Numbered from the stretch's first letter, positions 31,244 through 40,212 are shown. The stretch: DNA of 64,000 nt from Clostridia bacterium (GCA_017502305.1 JAFVVG010000014.1:1-64000); one strand, 5' to 3'. A program made the numbers and translations. Notes: a model not told the origin generated them from the sequence alone.

Positions 31244-32373
31244 AATTGCTGATTTGTCTGATTTGCCTTCTGCTTCCTTTGCGCGGTATGGCTGAAGATG
31301 AAGTTTGGACCATTGTGACCGAAGATGGCAGAACGCTGACACAGGTCTGCTATCCGCCTGAACCGGGGGATCAGTACATTGCGGGAGACAATATGCTTTA
31401 TGAGATCGTCCGGATGCAGGATGGGGTTGCTGTTGCGAAGGAACAAGGCGGCATCAACCTGCCTGATGTAAGCTGGCTTGATGCTGACTCCGCTTTGCCT
31501 GTGGCTGCGCTCCGGGAAAAGAGAATGGCACTATACTGCACCCACAGCGACGAAAGCTATGAACCATCCGATGGAACGTACAGCGATGAGGAAAGGGGAA
31601 GCATTTACCAAGTGGCCAATGCTCTTGCGGACGCACTTGAGGAGAAAGGGGTGGAAGCGGAGGTCTCTGAGGCGCTGCATTATCCCCATGACGCAGGGGC
31701 GTACCGGCGCTCACGTCAGACGGCGGTGCAGCTTTTGAAAGCCATGCCGGACGCGCTGATTGACGTGCATCGGGACGGCATCCCGGACCCTGATCAATAC
31801 GCGGTAACCATCGGCGATAAGAAGTGCTCCAAAGTACGGTTGCTGGTGGGCAGAGGGAACCAGAACATGGAGGTCAACAAAGAGTTCGCACTGAAAATCA
31901 AGGCGGTGGCGGATAAGGTATATCCTGGGCTGATCAAGGATATCTACATGGGCAAAGGCACCTACAACCAGGACCTGGCGCCCCACAGCGTTCTGCTGGA
32001 GTGCGGTACTTATACCCTTAGCAAAGAGCGGGTGATGACCAGCATGCCCATGATGGCGGATGTGCTGAACCGGGCCATGTACGGCGGTGTAACGGGCTCA
32101 GCGGGTGTAAGCGACGCAAAGGGAAATAACGCTTCAAAAGGTGGGATTACCCAGGGGCAGGAAGACGCCCCTGCCATGGAAAGCGGCAAGGGCGTGAGCA
32201 GCGGAATTCTGTGGGTGGTGGGCATTGCCTTGGCGGCGGTGATAATCTATGGTTTGGTGTCTACCGGGTCGGTCAAGGGCGGCATGCGGAAGGCGGGGAG
32301 AAATATCAGCGAGATGACCGGCGGTCTTGTGGGCAAGAAACCCAGGGACGGCGAAGAACATGACCATAGCTGA
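31240..32373 (+). CDS. spoIIP: stage II sporulation protein P (peptidoglycan hydrolase)
   Basis: A 377-residue SpoIIP. The N-terminal signal-like segment (about 1-18) is followed by the amidase/endopeptidase domain with THSDESYEPSDGTYSDEERGS, DVHRDGIPDPDQYAV, RLLVGRGNQNME and LLECGTYTLSKERV. SpoIIP cuts glycan-linked peptides so that the mother-cell membrane can engulf the forespore, together with SpoIID and SpoIIM. Here a membrane segment sits near the C-terminus (about 322-345), unlike Bacillus SpoIIP, which is anchored at the N-terminus. GTG start with AAGGAGCG upstream. Confidence 0.9.
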   Translation: MKLLICLICLLLPLRGMAEDEVWTIVTEDGRTLTQVCYPPEPGDQYIAGDNMLYEIVRMQDGVAVAKEQGGINLPDVSWLDADSALPVAALREKRMALYCTHSDESYEPSDGTYSDEERGSIYQVANALADALEEKGVEAEVSEALHYPHDAGAYRRSRQTAVQLLKAMPDALIDVHRDGIPDPDQYAVTIGDKKCSKVRLLVGRGNQNMEVNKEFALKIKAVADKVYPGLIKDIYMGKGTYNQDLAPHSVLLECGTYTLSKERVMTSMPMMADVLNRAMYGGVTGSAGVSDAKGNNASKGGITQGQEDAPAMESGKGVSSGILWVVGIALAAVIIYGLVSTGSVKGGMRKAGRNISEMTGGLVGKKPRDGEEHDHS

Positions 32374-32377
32374 AACA

Positions 32378-32407
32378 AAGCCGGACAGATGCGTATCTGT
32401 CCGGCTT
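32378..32407. terminator. bidirectional hairpin
   Basis: AAGCCGGACAGAT (32378-32390) pairs exactly with ATCTGTCCGGCTT (32395-32407), a 13-bp stem between spoIIP and the convergent ABC operon. Confidence 0.75.
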
Positions 32408-32412
32408 GAATG

Positions 32413-33339
32413 TTATTGCGCAAGCTTCTTCTTGCGGCGTTCGGTGCGCCACACCACCAGTACCATCATCAGCACAGTGCCGATGTAGGGGAAGATGGAG
32501 GTCAGCGCCGAAGAAATGCCCACGGACTGCAGTCGCATGCCCAGAGCATCGATGAAGCCAAAGAGAAGAGCTGCCAGGAATACCTTGGGCGGATTGGCCC
32601 GGCCAAAGATCACGCATGCAAAGGCGATGTAGCCACGTGAGTTGGACATGTTCTCGCTGAAGGTGGAGAGGTAGCCCAGAGCCAGGTGAGCGCCGGCCAG
32701 GGCAGAGAGCATGCCGCACAGAAGGGAGGCCAGATACTGCATCTTTTCGGGGCTGCGGCCGGCAGATCGAAGGGATTCGGGATGCTCGCCGGAGGCGCGG
32801 AGCCAGAAACCAACGGGCATGCGGTAGATCATCAGCCAGCACAGGAACACAAAGATCCAGGAGACATACACCAGCAAGGTGTTGTTGTTGAGCAATTCGC
32901 CCAGCACAGGGATCTTGTTCAGCCAGTCCGCTGACAAGCGTGGCAAGGTGGAGAGGTTGCCCTCAGGGGCGTGGAAGGTGCCGCTTTGGCCCGTCAATGT
33001 GCGTAGCAGGAAGGTTGTGGCGCCGGCGGCGAAGGTGTTCAGCGCTACGCCGATGATGAATTCGTCACTCTTGAACTTGATGACGAACACGCCGTAGAAA
33101 AGACCCAGCAATAGGCCGATGGCAAGCGCGAACACCAGGCCCATGACCCAGCTGCCGCAGACCCAGCTTCCCATAACAGCGGAAAACGCGCCGATGAGCA
33201 TCATGCCCTCCACGCCGATGTTGGTCATGCCCACGTGGTCGGTCATCAGGCAGCCCAGGGCGGCCAGCACCACAGGGGTGGCGGTGCGCAGGGTGTTCTG
33301 CAGGAGGCCGATATTAAAGATGGTGGAAAGATCACTCAT
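32413..33339 (-). CDS. BMP-type nucleoside ABC importer, permease 2
   Basis: A 308-residue permease with about eight membrane segments (TATPVVLAALGCLMTDHVGMTNIGVEGMMLIGAFSAV; later VIFGRANPPKVFLAALLFGFIDALGMRLQ). It matches the NupQ/YufQ-type second permease of guanosine/purine-nucleoside importers. The start overlaps the end of permease 1 by four bases. Last gene of the operon. Substrate is inferred from the family, which also contains sugar and riboflavin-like transporters. Confidence 0.85.
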   Translation of the reverse strand: MSDLSTIFNIGLLQNTLRTATPVVLAALGCLMTDHVGMTNIGVEGMMLIGAFSAVMGSWVCGSWVMGLVFALAIGLLLGLFYGVFVIKFKSDEFIIGVALNTFAAGATTFLLRTLTGQSGTFHAPEGNLSTLPRLSADWLNKIPVLGELLNNNTLLVYVSWIFVFLCWLMIYRMPVGFWLRASGEHPESLRSAGRSPEKMQYLASLLCGMLSALAGAHLALGYLSTFSENMSNSRGYIAFACVIFGRANPPKVFLAALLFGFIDALGMRLQSVGISSALTSIFPYIGTVLMMVLVVWRTERRKKKLAQ

Positions 33340-34415
33340 GCGGCGTCTCCTTTCTGCAGTTCACGGGCTGCTTTTCGGTTGGCGCGCCGTGCCTTGATGG
33401 CGGCGGTGATACCTTGCTCGGCGGCCATGAAGAAGATGATGATGGACTGAATGATGACGATCAGCGAGGAGGGGATGTTGGCGTTGAGCTCCATGGCTGC
33501 GCCGCCGATCTCCATAGCGCCGAAGAACAGGCTCATGAGGATGATGCCCACAGGGTTGTAGCGCATGATCATGGCCACAAGCATTCCATCGAAATAGAAT
33601 TCGCTGGAAACAGACTCAATGAATCGTCCGTGGAGACCGAAGATCTCGAACATGCCCACAAGGCCGCAGATAGCGCCGGAGGCCACCATGCTCCACAGGG
33701 CAAGCCGCCCGGCCTTGATGCCGGAATACTTGGCGAAGCGTTCGTTCTGTCCGGTGAGCTTCATCTGGAAGCCGGTAGAGGATTTCTTCATCAGGTACCA
33801 AACGAAAAGTGCGAAAACTGCCGCCAGGAAGATGCTTTCCGTGAGGCTTGAACGGCGAACAATGCGGTCAAACATGAAAGCGGGGTCGATGGAATCTGTA
33901 CCGGCGGAAACGCCCTTCTCGGCAGTTTTCAGGGGCCCGTTTGCCAGGAAGGAACAGAAATAGATGGCGGCGGAGTTCAGCATGATGGTGGTGATGACCT
34001 CATTGACCTTCATCTTCACCTTCAGCATACCAGGGATCCATGCATATAGGCCACCGGCCAGCATGGCAGCCAGCAGGCACAGGGGAACGGCGATCCAGGG
34101 GGAAACGCCCGTGAGCCGCGCGCCTACGATGGCAGAGGCCATGGCTCCAAGATACAGCTGTCCTTCTCCGCCTACGTTGAAGATGCCGGCATGGGCCGCA
34201 ATGGCGGTAGCAAGGCCGGTGAGACAAAGGGTAGCGGCCTTCGCAAGGGTGTTGGCAGAGGCACGCTGGGTGCCCAGTGCGCCCTGGAACATCAAAGTGT
34301 AACCCTCGATGGGATCGTGCCCGGAAACAGCCATGATGACGCCGCCCAGAATGAACGCGGCGCTTACGGCGATGAACAGCGAAAGCAGATAGCTCAGATT
34401 ATTCTTATTTTTCAT
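33336..34415 (-). CDS. BMP-type nucleoside ABC importer, permease 1
   Basis: A 359-residue permease with an N-terminal membrane segment (YLLSLFIAVSAAFILGGVIMAVSGHDP), then LVGTLAKAATL-type and NVGGEGQLYLGAMASAIV motifs. These correspond to the EAA-like cytoplasmic loop region of NupP/YufP permeases. A charged C-terminus (KARRANRKAARELQKGDAA) follows. Overlaps both neighbours by four bases, so the operon is tightly coupled. Confidence 0.85.
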   Translation of the reverse strand: MKNKNNLSYLLSLFIAVSAAFILGGVIMAVSGHDPIEGYTLMFQGALGTQRASANTLAKAATLCLTGLATAIAAHAGIFNVGGEGQLYLGAMASAIVGARLTGVSPWIAVPLCLLAAMLAGGLYAWIPGMLKVKMKVNEVITTIMLNSAAIYFCSFLANGPLKTAEKGVSAGTDSIDPAFMFDRIVRRSSLTESIFLAAVFALFVWYLMKKSSTGFQMKLTGQNERFAKYSGIKAGRLALWSMVASGAICGLVGMFEIFGLHGRFIESVSSEFYFDGMLVAMIMRYNPVGIILMSLFFGAMEIGGAAMELNANIPSSLIVIIQSIIIFFMAAEQGITAAIKARRANRKAARELQKGDAA

Positions 34416-35953
34416 GCTTCCGCCTCCTTCTGACCGCCGGTCATGTAATAACTGATCTCTGTTTTAGCGATGGTTTCCGGGGTGAATTCGCCGGTAATAC
34501 GGCCTTCGTAAATGGTGAGGAGGCGATCGGACAGCCGGTAGAGCTCGTCAAGGTCTGCACTGACAAGAAGAATGGCGCAGCCTGCGTTGCGCTTGTCCAT
34601 AATCAGCTGATGGATAGCCTCCATGGCGCCGATGTCTACGCCGCGGGTGGGCTGGGAGATCACCAGCACAGGCGTTTCGAAGGAAAACTCGCGGGCCACC
34701 ACAACCTTCTGCATGTTACCGCCGGAAAGGCTGCCCACGGTGGTGTCGATGCCGGCACCGCGGATATCGAACTTTTCAGATATCTCACGGGCGTACTGCC
34801 GGATGGCACGCTTTTTCAGATGGGTTTTGAACAGAGAGAAGCGGGGGAGCTTTTCCTTGCCCACGATGAGGTTGTCCGTCACGTCTGCGGCGGGGGAGAC
34901 GCCGGTAGCAAGGCGATCCTCCGGCACGTGGGCCACGCCAAGAGCACGGACCTGGCCTGCGTTCATGCCAGCAATGGACTTGCCATTGATGGTTACGCTG
35001 CCCTTGGTGTAGCCACGCATGCCGGTGATGGCCTCAATCAGCTCGCTCTGGCCGTTGCCTTCAATGCCGGCGATGCCGAGAATCTCACCCCGGTGCAGCG
35101 TCAGATTCAGGCCGCGGACGGCGGGCAGACCACGGGTATCGGCTACATGAAGATCATCAATGACGATGGCGGGTTCGTTGTCCGTTACATCGGGGTCATT
35201 GCGGTCCAGCTGGCCCAGCAGCACATCACGGCCAACCATCATGGAAGCCAGGATGCGCTCGTTCACATCGGCGGTGTTCTCCACGGCCACCAGCTTGCCG
35301 CCGCGCATCACGCCCACACGATCGGAAATAGCCATGACCTCGTAGAGCTTGTGGGTAATGATGATGATGGTCATCTGTTTTTCCTGCACAATGCGGCGGA
35401 TCACGGAGAAGAGTTCCTCGGTTTCCTGGGGCGTGAGGACGGCGGTAGGCTCGTCCAGGATGAGGATATCCGCACCCCGGTGCAGGGTTTTGAGGATTTC
35501 CACACGCTGCTGGAGACCCACGCTGATGTCAGCTACCTTGTCCATGGCGTTGACCTGCAGCCCGTATTCCTCCACCAGATTCTCCGTGATGGCCTTAGCC
35601 TTGCGGAAATCATAGAGAGCGGATTTCTTCGGCTCCCGGCCCAAGACGATGTTCTGGGCCACGGTAAAGGAAGGAACCAGCATGAAGTGCTGATGCACCA
35701 TGCCCACGCCACGGCTGATGGCCTCGCTGGGGGAAAAGGATTTCATCTCCTGGTCCTTGATGAACACCTTGCCGCTGGTGGGTGTGTTCATGCCGTAGAG
35801 GATATTCATCAGCGTAGATTTGCCGGCACCGTTTTCGCCTACCAGGGCAAAGACCTCGCCCTTGCGGATATCCAGGGACACATCATGATTGGCCAGCACG
35901 CCGGGAAACTGCATGGATACATGCTGGAAGGAGACAATGGTTTCGCTTGCCAT
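34412..35953 (-). CDS. BMP-type nucleoside ABC importer, tandem ATPase
   Basis: A 513-residue protein with two ABC ATPase domains. The first (about 1-240) has Walker A GENGAGKSTLMN, signature ISVGLQQRVEI and Walker B LILDEPTAVL. The second (about 255-513) has the degenerate Walker A GIEGNGQSEL and signature LSGGNMQKVVVAREF. This is the RbsA/NupO architecture, one ATP site being degenerate. It energises uptake through the two permeases. A hairpin (35992-36016) separates it from the binding protein and may lower expression relative to it. Confidence 0.9.
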   Translation of the reverse strand: MASETIVSFQHVSMQFPGVLANHDVSLDIRKGEVFALVGENGAGKSTLMNILYGMNTPTSGKVFIKDQEMKSFSPSEAISRGVGMVHQHFMLVPSFTVAQNIVLGREPKKSALYDFRKAKAITENLVEEYGLQVNAMDKVADISVGLQQRVEILKTLHRGADILILDEPTAVLTPQETEELFSVIRRIVQEKQMTIIIITHKLYEVMAISDRVGVMRGGKLVAVENTADVNERILASMMVGRDVLLGQLDRNDPDVTDNEPAIVIDDLHVADTRGLPAVRGLNLTLHRGEILGIAGIEGNGQSELIEAITGMRGYTKGSVTINGKSIAGMNAGQVRALGVAHVPEDRLATGVSPAADVTDNLIVGKEKLPRFSLFKTHLKKRAIRQYAREISEKFDIRGAGIDTTVGSLSGGNMQKVVVAREFSFETPVLVISQPTRGVDIGAMEAIHQLIMDKRNAGCAILLVSADLDELYRLSDRLLTIYEGRITGEFTPETIAKTEISYYMTGGQKEAEA

Positions 35954-35991
35954 GGAATCGCCTCGCAGTTGATGATTGTGGATAAAGGAAA

Positions 35992-36016
35992 AGGGCAGGG
36001 AATACTCCGCTGCCCT
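35992..36016 (-). terminator. intercistronic hairpin between binding protein and ATPase
   Basis: AGGGCAG pairs with CTGCCCT (35992-35998 with 36010-36016). On the minus strand it is followed by TTTTCCTTT. Likely a partial terminator or 3' stabiliser giving excess binding protein. Confidence 0.55.
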
Positions 36017-36031
36017 GTAGGGTGCTATGGA

Positions 36032-37033
36032 TTACTGCAGCGTGGAGGGAACCACGATCTCGCCGGAAACGATCTTCTGGGCCAGGGCTTCCACCTCGGC
36101 CTTCAGCTCAGCGGAAACCTGCTGGGGCATATCCTCGGTGCCGTAGGCCACGCCGATGTAACCGGTAGCCATGTCAGCGCACCAGATCTCGCCGCCCTTG
36201 AAGTTGTTTTCCAGGTCGGAAACGGTGTTGAACAGGGACAGGCCAACATCCTTCACCATGGAGCAGATGATGACATCGGGGTTGATGTACTTCTGGTCAC
36301 TGTCAACGCCGATGGCATACTTGCCCTTTTCAGCGGCGGCTTCGAACACGCCTTCACCGGTCTTGCCGGCCACGGCGAACACGATATCGCAGCCGGCATC
36401 ATACATGGCGATGGCGGCTTCCTTGCCCAGAGCGGGATCTTCGAAGTTTTCGGTGTAGCGCTTCTCAACCACGATATCAGCATTGGCATACTTGGCACCG
36501 GCCTCGTAGCCCACGATGAAATCGTTGATGGTATCGCTGTTCTGGCCGCCCACAACGCCGATCTTGCCGGTGGTGGTCATCTTGCCGGCGATATAGCCGG
36601 TGAGGTAGGAACCCTGGTTCTGGGCATAGATGATGGACATCAGGTTGTCGCCCACGCCATCCAGACCGTTGTCGATGAACATGAACTTGGTCTCGGGGAA
36701 GTCAACGGGCACACCGGGGGTGGCGGCGTTGCCAGCCAGGGCATCCCAGAACTGCCAGCCAACAGCCACCACAATGTCGTAGTTTTCGGCGGCGGTGACC
36801 AGGGCGTTCTCAAACTTTGAGGCGTCTTCGGCGCACTCGATGATGGTGGTGGTCAGGCCCAGCTCGGTTTCCATACGGAGACGACCGGCATCGGCAGAAT
36901 CGTAGAAGGAACGGTCACCCAAGGTGCCGGCGACCACGATGGCCACAGAGGGAGCGGCCTGGTCGGCCAGGGCAGGCGCCATGATAGAAAGGCACATCAC
37001 CAGAGAGAGAATGAGAGCAATCAGCTTTTTCAT
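36032..37033 (-). CDS. BMP family nucleoside/basic membrane binding protein
   Basis: A 333-residue substrate-binding protein. The signal peptide ends APALA; there is no convincing lipobox cysteine. The mature part shows VAIVVAGTLGDRSFYDSADAG, VGWQFWDALAGNA, IGVVGGQNSDTINDFIVGYEAGAKYANAD and FAVAGKTGEGVFEAA, typical of PnrA/Bmp (Med-like) proteins that bind purine nucleosides. It starts behind CCGGAGG. It feeds the downstream ATPase and permeases. No purine riboswitch was found in its leader. Confidence 0.88.
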   Translation of the reverse strand: MKKLIALILSLVMCLSIMAPALADQAAPSVAIVVAGTLGDRSFYDSADAGRLRMETELGLTTTIIECAEDASKFENALVTAAENYDIVVAVGWQFWDALAGNAATPGVPVDFPETKFMFIDNGLDGVGDNLMSIIYAQNQGSYLTGYIAGKMTTTGKIGVVGGQNSDTINDFIVGYEAGAKYANADIVVEKRYTENFEDPALGKEAAIAMYDAGCDIVFAVAGKTGEGVFEAAAEKGKYAIGVDSDQKYINPDVIICSMVKDVGLSLFNTVSDLENNFKGGEIWCADMATGYIGVAYGTEDMPQQVSAELKAEVEALAQKIVSGEIVVPSTLQ

Positions 37034-37104
37034 ACTGCATAACCTCCGGACAGATTAGATCGATGCACATACATCGTCATTTTTTATATTCGTGTTTTAC
37101 GTGC

Positions 37105-37146
37105 GGTTCTCCTGCCAAAACATAAAAAGTGCAGGATTTCTCCTGC
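37105..37146. other. intergenic hairpin region between divergent genes
   Basis: GCAGGA-TTTC-TCCTGC (37131-37146) is a short hairpin. On the minus strand it is followed by ACTTTTTATGTTTT and a second GGCAGGAGAACC copy (complement of 37105-37116). No clear promoter for the binding-protein gene could be assigned. Confidence 0.4.
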
Positions 37147-37178
37147 GGGAGTAGAAAAAACAATAGGAGGTGGTTTTC

Positions 37179-37802
37179 TTGAAAAAGATATTGTTTGTGA
37201 ATGCCTGCGTCAGGGGTGAATCCTCCCGCACGCTGCGATTGGCGAAGGTATTTCTGAATGAACTGGCGGATGCCTTGCCTGAATGTGAGATCCTTGAGCA
37301 GGATCTCACCTGGATGGGCCTTCGATCTGTTGACATGCAGGCTCTTGTGCGGAAAGAGGCGCTTTGCGACCAGCATGCCTGGGACGATCCGCTGTTCGCG
37401 CCAACGCTTCAGTTCCAACAGGCGGATCTGGTGATCATTGCAGCGCCTTACTGGGATATGTCCTTTCCATCCATTCTCAAGGTGTGGGTGGAAAATATGT
37501 ATGTGCGTAACCTGACCTTCAAGTATTTTAATGACCAGTCCGTTGGCCTGTGCAAGGGAAGGGAAGCGGTGTACATCACCACAGCTGGCAGCCCCATCGG
37601 TGAATATGACTGGGGAACCGGATATATCCGTGACGTGATGAAGGTGCTGGGCATTCCCGGTTTCACGGCGATCAAGGCGGAAGCGCTGGATCTTGCCGGG
37701 AGGGATGTGAATGAGATTATGGCTGAGGCGGAGAAGCAGGCGAGGATTCAGGCCAAAGAAGTTGCTCAGCGGCTGGAGCAATGTTCCTCCGCTACGAGAT
37801 AA
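37179..37802 (+). CDS. flavodoxin-fold NAD(P)H-dependent oxidoreductase
   Basis: A 207-residue protein of the azoreductase/NAD(P)H:quinone reductase fold. KILFVNACVRGESSRTLRLA is the FMN phosphate loop, IIAAPYWDMSFPSILKVWVENM the second flavin loop, and YITTAGSPIGEYDWGTGYIRDVMKVLGI the third. FMN-dependent reduction of quinones, azo compounds or nitroaromatics is the family reaction; the substrate is unknown. The TTG start is chosen because AGGAGG is eight bases upstream; the GTG at 37170 overlaps it. The 3' end overlaps a convergent gene by 37 bases. Confidence 0.82.
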   Translation: MKKILFVNACVRGESSRTLRLAKVFLNELADALPECEILEQDLTWMGLRSVDMQALVRKEALCDQHAWDDPLFAPTLQFQQADLVIIAAPYWDMSFPSILKVWVENMYVRNLTFKYFNDQSVGLCKGREAVYITTAGSPIGEYDWGTGYIRDVMKVLGIPGFTAIKAEALDLAGRDVNEIMAEAEKQARIQAKEVAQRLEQCSSATR

Positions 37803-38110
37803 GCCGCCGACAAGCCGCACCAGACCAGCGTAAAGGGCAGGCAGACCTGACCGCGCCAGTTCAGGGGCATGCGGCGGTAATCCCACGCCTGATGATGGCG
37901 GTTCCAGATGAGGCCGCAGCATGCTTCCACAGCGGTGATGCCAAGACCGCACAGAATTGCCTTCCAGAGGAGTGGAGCGCAAGTTTTCCCGATGCGGTGG
38001 ATCAGCATGGTGCTCAGGCCGCCGGCCAGGGCCATGCTGGGATGGGTGCGGCCGCGCCAGGCAAGCTCAAGCAACGGATATCCCAGCGCGCCAATGAAAA
38101 AGCTGTGCAA
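37766..38110 (-). CDS. short PF06541-type (CmpB-like) membrane protein
   Basis: A 114-residue protein with about three to four hydrophobic segments. YPLLELAWRGRTHPSMALAGGLSTMLI and AVEACCGLIWNRHHQAWDYRRMPLNWRGQVCL match the core of the putative ABC-transporter type IV family (PF06541, COG4905), whose members are usually longer. The TTG start has GGAGGTG nine bases upstream, inside a hairpin. Overlaps the convergent oxidoreductase gene by 37 bases. Function unknown. Confidence 0.65.
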   Translation of the reverse strand: MHSFFIGALGYPLLELAWRGRTHPSMALAGGLSTMLIHRIGKTCAPLLWKAILCGLGITAVEACCGLIWNRHHQAWDYRRMPLNWRGQVCLPFTLVWCGLSAAYLVAEEHCSSR

Positions 38111-38118
38111 AAAGAATC

Positions 38119-38146
38119 ACCTCCGGAACATTTTGTCCGGAGGTGA
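38119..38146 (-). terminator. hairpin that combines hflKC terminator and the next gene's ribosome binding site
   Basis: CACCTCCGGA (38119-38128) pairs exactly with TCCGGAGGTG (38137-38146). On the minus strand it is followed by ATTCTTTTT. The GGAGGTG arm is also the ribosome binding site of the CmpB-like gene, so folding would hide it. Confidence 0.6.
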
Positions 38147-38161
38147 ATTTGTTATGCCTGT

Positions 38162-39199
38162 TTACTTCACAAACTGCATCAGGTCCGCAAAGAGGGGATT
38201 GGTCTGATCCAGCACCAGGGTGGCATTCTTGCCAAGAGCAGCCTCAAGGGCCTGAAGGCTGCGCCAGTAGGCGTAGAAGTCAGCGTCGGTGCTGTAGGCG
38301 TTGGCGTAGATTTCTGCGGCCATGGCTTCAGCTTCGCCGCGGATGGCGCCCGCATCGCTGACAGCGGCCGCCTCAATCTGACGGGCTTCACGGTCGGCGG
38401 CGGAAACAACCTTGTTGTACTCTTCATCGCCTTCGCTGCGCAGCTGCTGGGCTTCCTTGGCACGGTCAGCCTGCATGCGGGCATAGGTGGTTTCGATGTT
38501 GCCGGCAGGCAGGATGGTGCGGTGAATCTGGATGTCCTTCACCTCGATGCCACGGACGCACATATCCTGGTTGATGGTGTTCAGACCTTCCTGCAGGGCT
38601 GTGTTCAGGGCATCCTTGTTGGAGATGAAGTTATCCGCCAGCATGCGGTTGATCAGCTGCACGATCACGGGATGGATGATGTTGTCCAGCTGGTTCTCTG
38701 CGGCGTTCATGCTGCCCAGCTTCAGGCTGAACAGGGCCGGGTCGGTGATGCTCCACTGGGCGTAGGTGGTGATGTAGTACTGCTTCTTTTCCAGGGTATT
38801 GACCTTCTCGCTGTCGGAGATGTAGGTATACAGACGGGAGGAGTACTTTTCCACCTTGTCGATAAAGGGAACCTTCAGGTGCAGACCGCTGCCCACCTGC
38901 AGCTTCACATCGCCGGAGGAGGTGATTTCATCCTTGAGCTGATCGGCGTAGCGCTGGTGGAAGTCATTGTCGCTGTTGGTGATCAGGCGTTTGATAACGC
39001 CGAAGCGGCTGACCATAGCCTGCTCGGCTTCGCCCACGATGAAGATACTTTCGCTGAGAAGAATCAGGGCAAGAATAGCGATTATGGCGATGACCACCGT
39101 GCGGGCGCCGTGCTTTTTGATGAACTGCTGGGTTTTGATTTCGTTGATATTGATGGGCTGCTGATTGTTCATATTCTGCTGAAACTGATTGAACTGCAT
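38162..39199 (-). CDS. hflC: HflC-like SPFH-domain membrane protease modulator
   Basis: A 345-residue SPFH protein. A Gln/Asn-rich N-terminus (about 1-20) precedes one membrane segment (about 35-55, TVVIAIIAILALILLSESIFIV), the SPFH band-7 domain (GEAEQAMVSRFGVI; HLKVPFIDKVEKYSSRLYTY), then an Ala/Glu-rich coiled coil (EGDEEYNKVVSAADREARQIEAA, GEAEAMAAEIYANAYSTDADFYAYWRSL). HflC with HflK forms a cage around FtsH and modulates proteolysis. Start ATG has GGAGG eight bases upstream inside the hflK end. Confidence 0.88.
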   Translation of the reverse strand: MQFNQFQQNMNNQQPININEIKTQQFIKKHGARTVVIAIIAILALILLSESIFIVGEAEQAMVSRFGVIKRLITNSDNDFHQRYADQLKDEITSSGDVKLQVGSGLHLKVPFIDKVEKYSSRLYTYISDSEKVNTLEKKQYYITTYAQWSITDPALFSLKLGSMNAAENQLDNIIHPVIVQLINRMLADNFISNKDALNTALQEGLNTINQDMCVRGIEVKDIQIHRTILPAGNIETTYARMQADRAKEAQQLRSEGDEEYNKVVSAADREARQIEAAAVSDAGAIRGEAEAMAAEIYANAYSTDADFYAYWRSLQALEAALGKNATLVLDQTNPLFADLMQFVK

Positions 39200-39200
39200 A

Positions 39201-40169
39201 TTATTCACCTCCGGCGATGGCAGCCGCGCCCACGGAAGATACGGTGCCGTTCAGGTCCAGGAGCTTGGTAGTGCCGGTATCGCTGTCCACAAGGTAGAGC
39301 TTGTTGGCGTTGGAAAGAACGTTCTCCAGGGTTTCGATGAGCAGGCGGGTGCGGGTGATTTCCGGCGCCGCTTTGTATTTCTCATACACGGCCTTGAACA
39401 CAGCCACATCCGCCTCGGCGGCGGCAATGGTCTCAGCCTTGAAGCCTTCGGCCTCCTGGAGCACAGCGTAGGCCTTGGAACGGGCGGTGGGCAGCACATT
39501 GTTTTTGTAGCGCTCGGCCTCGTCCAGACGCTTGGTCTTTTCGTTCTTGGCGTTGTTCACATCCTCGTAGGCGGAAGCTACCTCAGCGGGAACGGTGATG
39601 TTCTGGATGCGCACGTCGTTGATCTTCACGCCCATCTCATAGCTGTCGATGAGGGCCTGGAAATCCGGCAGCACCTCACGCTCGATCTCCTCTTTGTTCA
39701 GGAGGGCGTCGTCCAGGCTGCGGTTCTGGATATTGCGGCGGATAACGGCTTCAAAGGCCAGCTGAAGGGTGCCTTCGGGATCGTGCACGTCGAAGGTGTA
39801 TTCCTTGACATCACGGATGGTGTACTGGTAGATGGCCTCCAGGGACACAATGCTGTTGTCGTTGGTGAGCATCACGCCTTCGTCGGTTTCGTCGGCATAC
39901 TTGGCGGCGGTGCCGTAGCTGCCCTGGCGGGTGGTACGGAAGCCGTATTCCTTGGTATGGATGGTGGTGACGGATTCACTGATGATGTCCTGCACCAGGG
40001 GGAAGTGCCAGTAAAGGCCGGGGCCGTGGGTGGTGGTGACCTTGCCGAAGGTCAGCACCAGGGCTTCCTCGCCCTGGCCGACGCGGTAGAAGCCGCCCCA
40101 GCCGAAGATAACCACCACGGCCAGCACACAGATCAGCGCGATGGCGCTCACTTTGAGTTTGGGTTTCAT
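39201..40169 (-). CDS. hflK: HflK-like SPFH-domain membrane protease modulator
   Basis: A 322-residue SPFH protein with one N-terminal membrane segment (about 5-25, VSAIALICVLAVVVIFGWGGFYRV), GQGEEALVLTFGKV, HFPLVQDIISESVTTIHTKEYGFRT and a later coiled coil (DEAERYKNNVLPTARSKAYAVLQEAEGFKAETIAAAEADV). Together with the downstream HflC it is expected to cap FtsH in the membrane. The start was set at the ATG behind AAGGAGAC; the open frame to 40259 has no further start support. Transcribed from a good promoter divergent to the radical SAM gene. Confidence 0.88.
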   Translation of the reverse strand: MKPKLKVSAIALICVLAVVVIFGWGGFYRVGQGEEALVLTFGKVTTTHGPGLYWHFPLVQDIISESVTTIHTKEYGFRTTRQGSYGTAAKYADETDEGVMLTNDNSIVSLEAIYQYTIRDVKEYTFDVHDPEGTLQLAFEAVIRRNIQNRSLDDALLNKEEIEREVLPDFQALIDSYEMGVKINDVRIQNITVPAEVASAYEDVNNAKNEKTKRLDEAERYKNNVLPTARSKAYAVLQEAEGFKAETIAAAEADVAVFKAVYEKYKAAPEITRTRLLIETLENVLSNANKLYLVDSDTGTTKLLDLNGTVSSVGAAAIAGGE

Positions 40170-40212
40170 GTTTGTCTCCTTTCGGTCGATGGGAGTCCTT
40201 GGGAATGTGTAT

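Noticed and set aside
34610-36820. 736-residue plus-strand open frame
   Set aside because: Shadow of the nucleoside ABC ATPase and binding protein.
37034-37178. purine riboswitch in front of the nucleoside importer
   Set aside because: None of the conserved purine-aptamer loop sequences could be found; only a short hairpin and a repeated GCAGGAGAA are visible.
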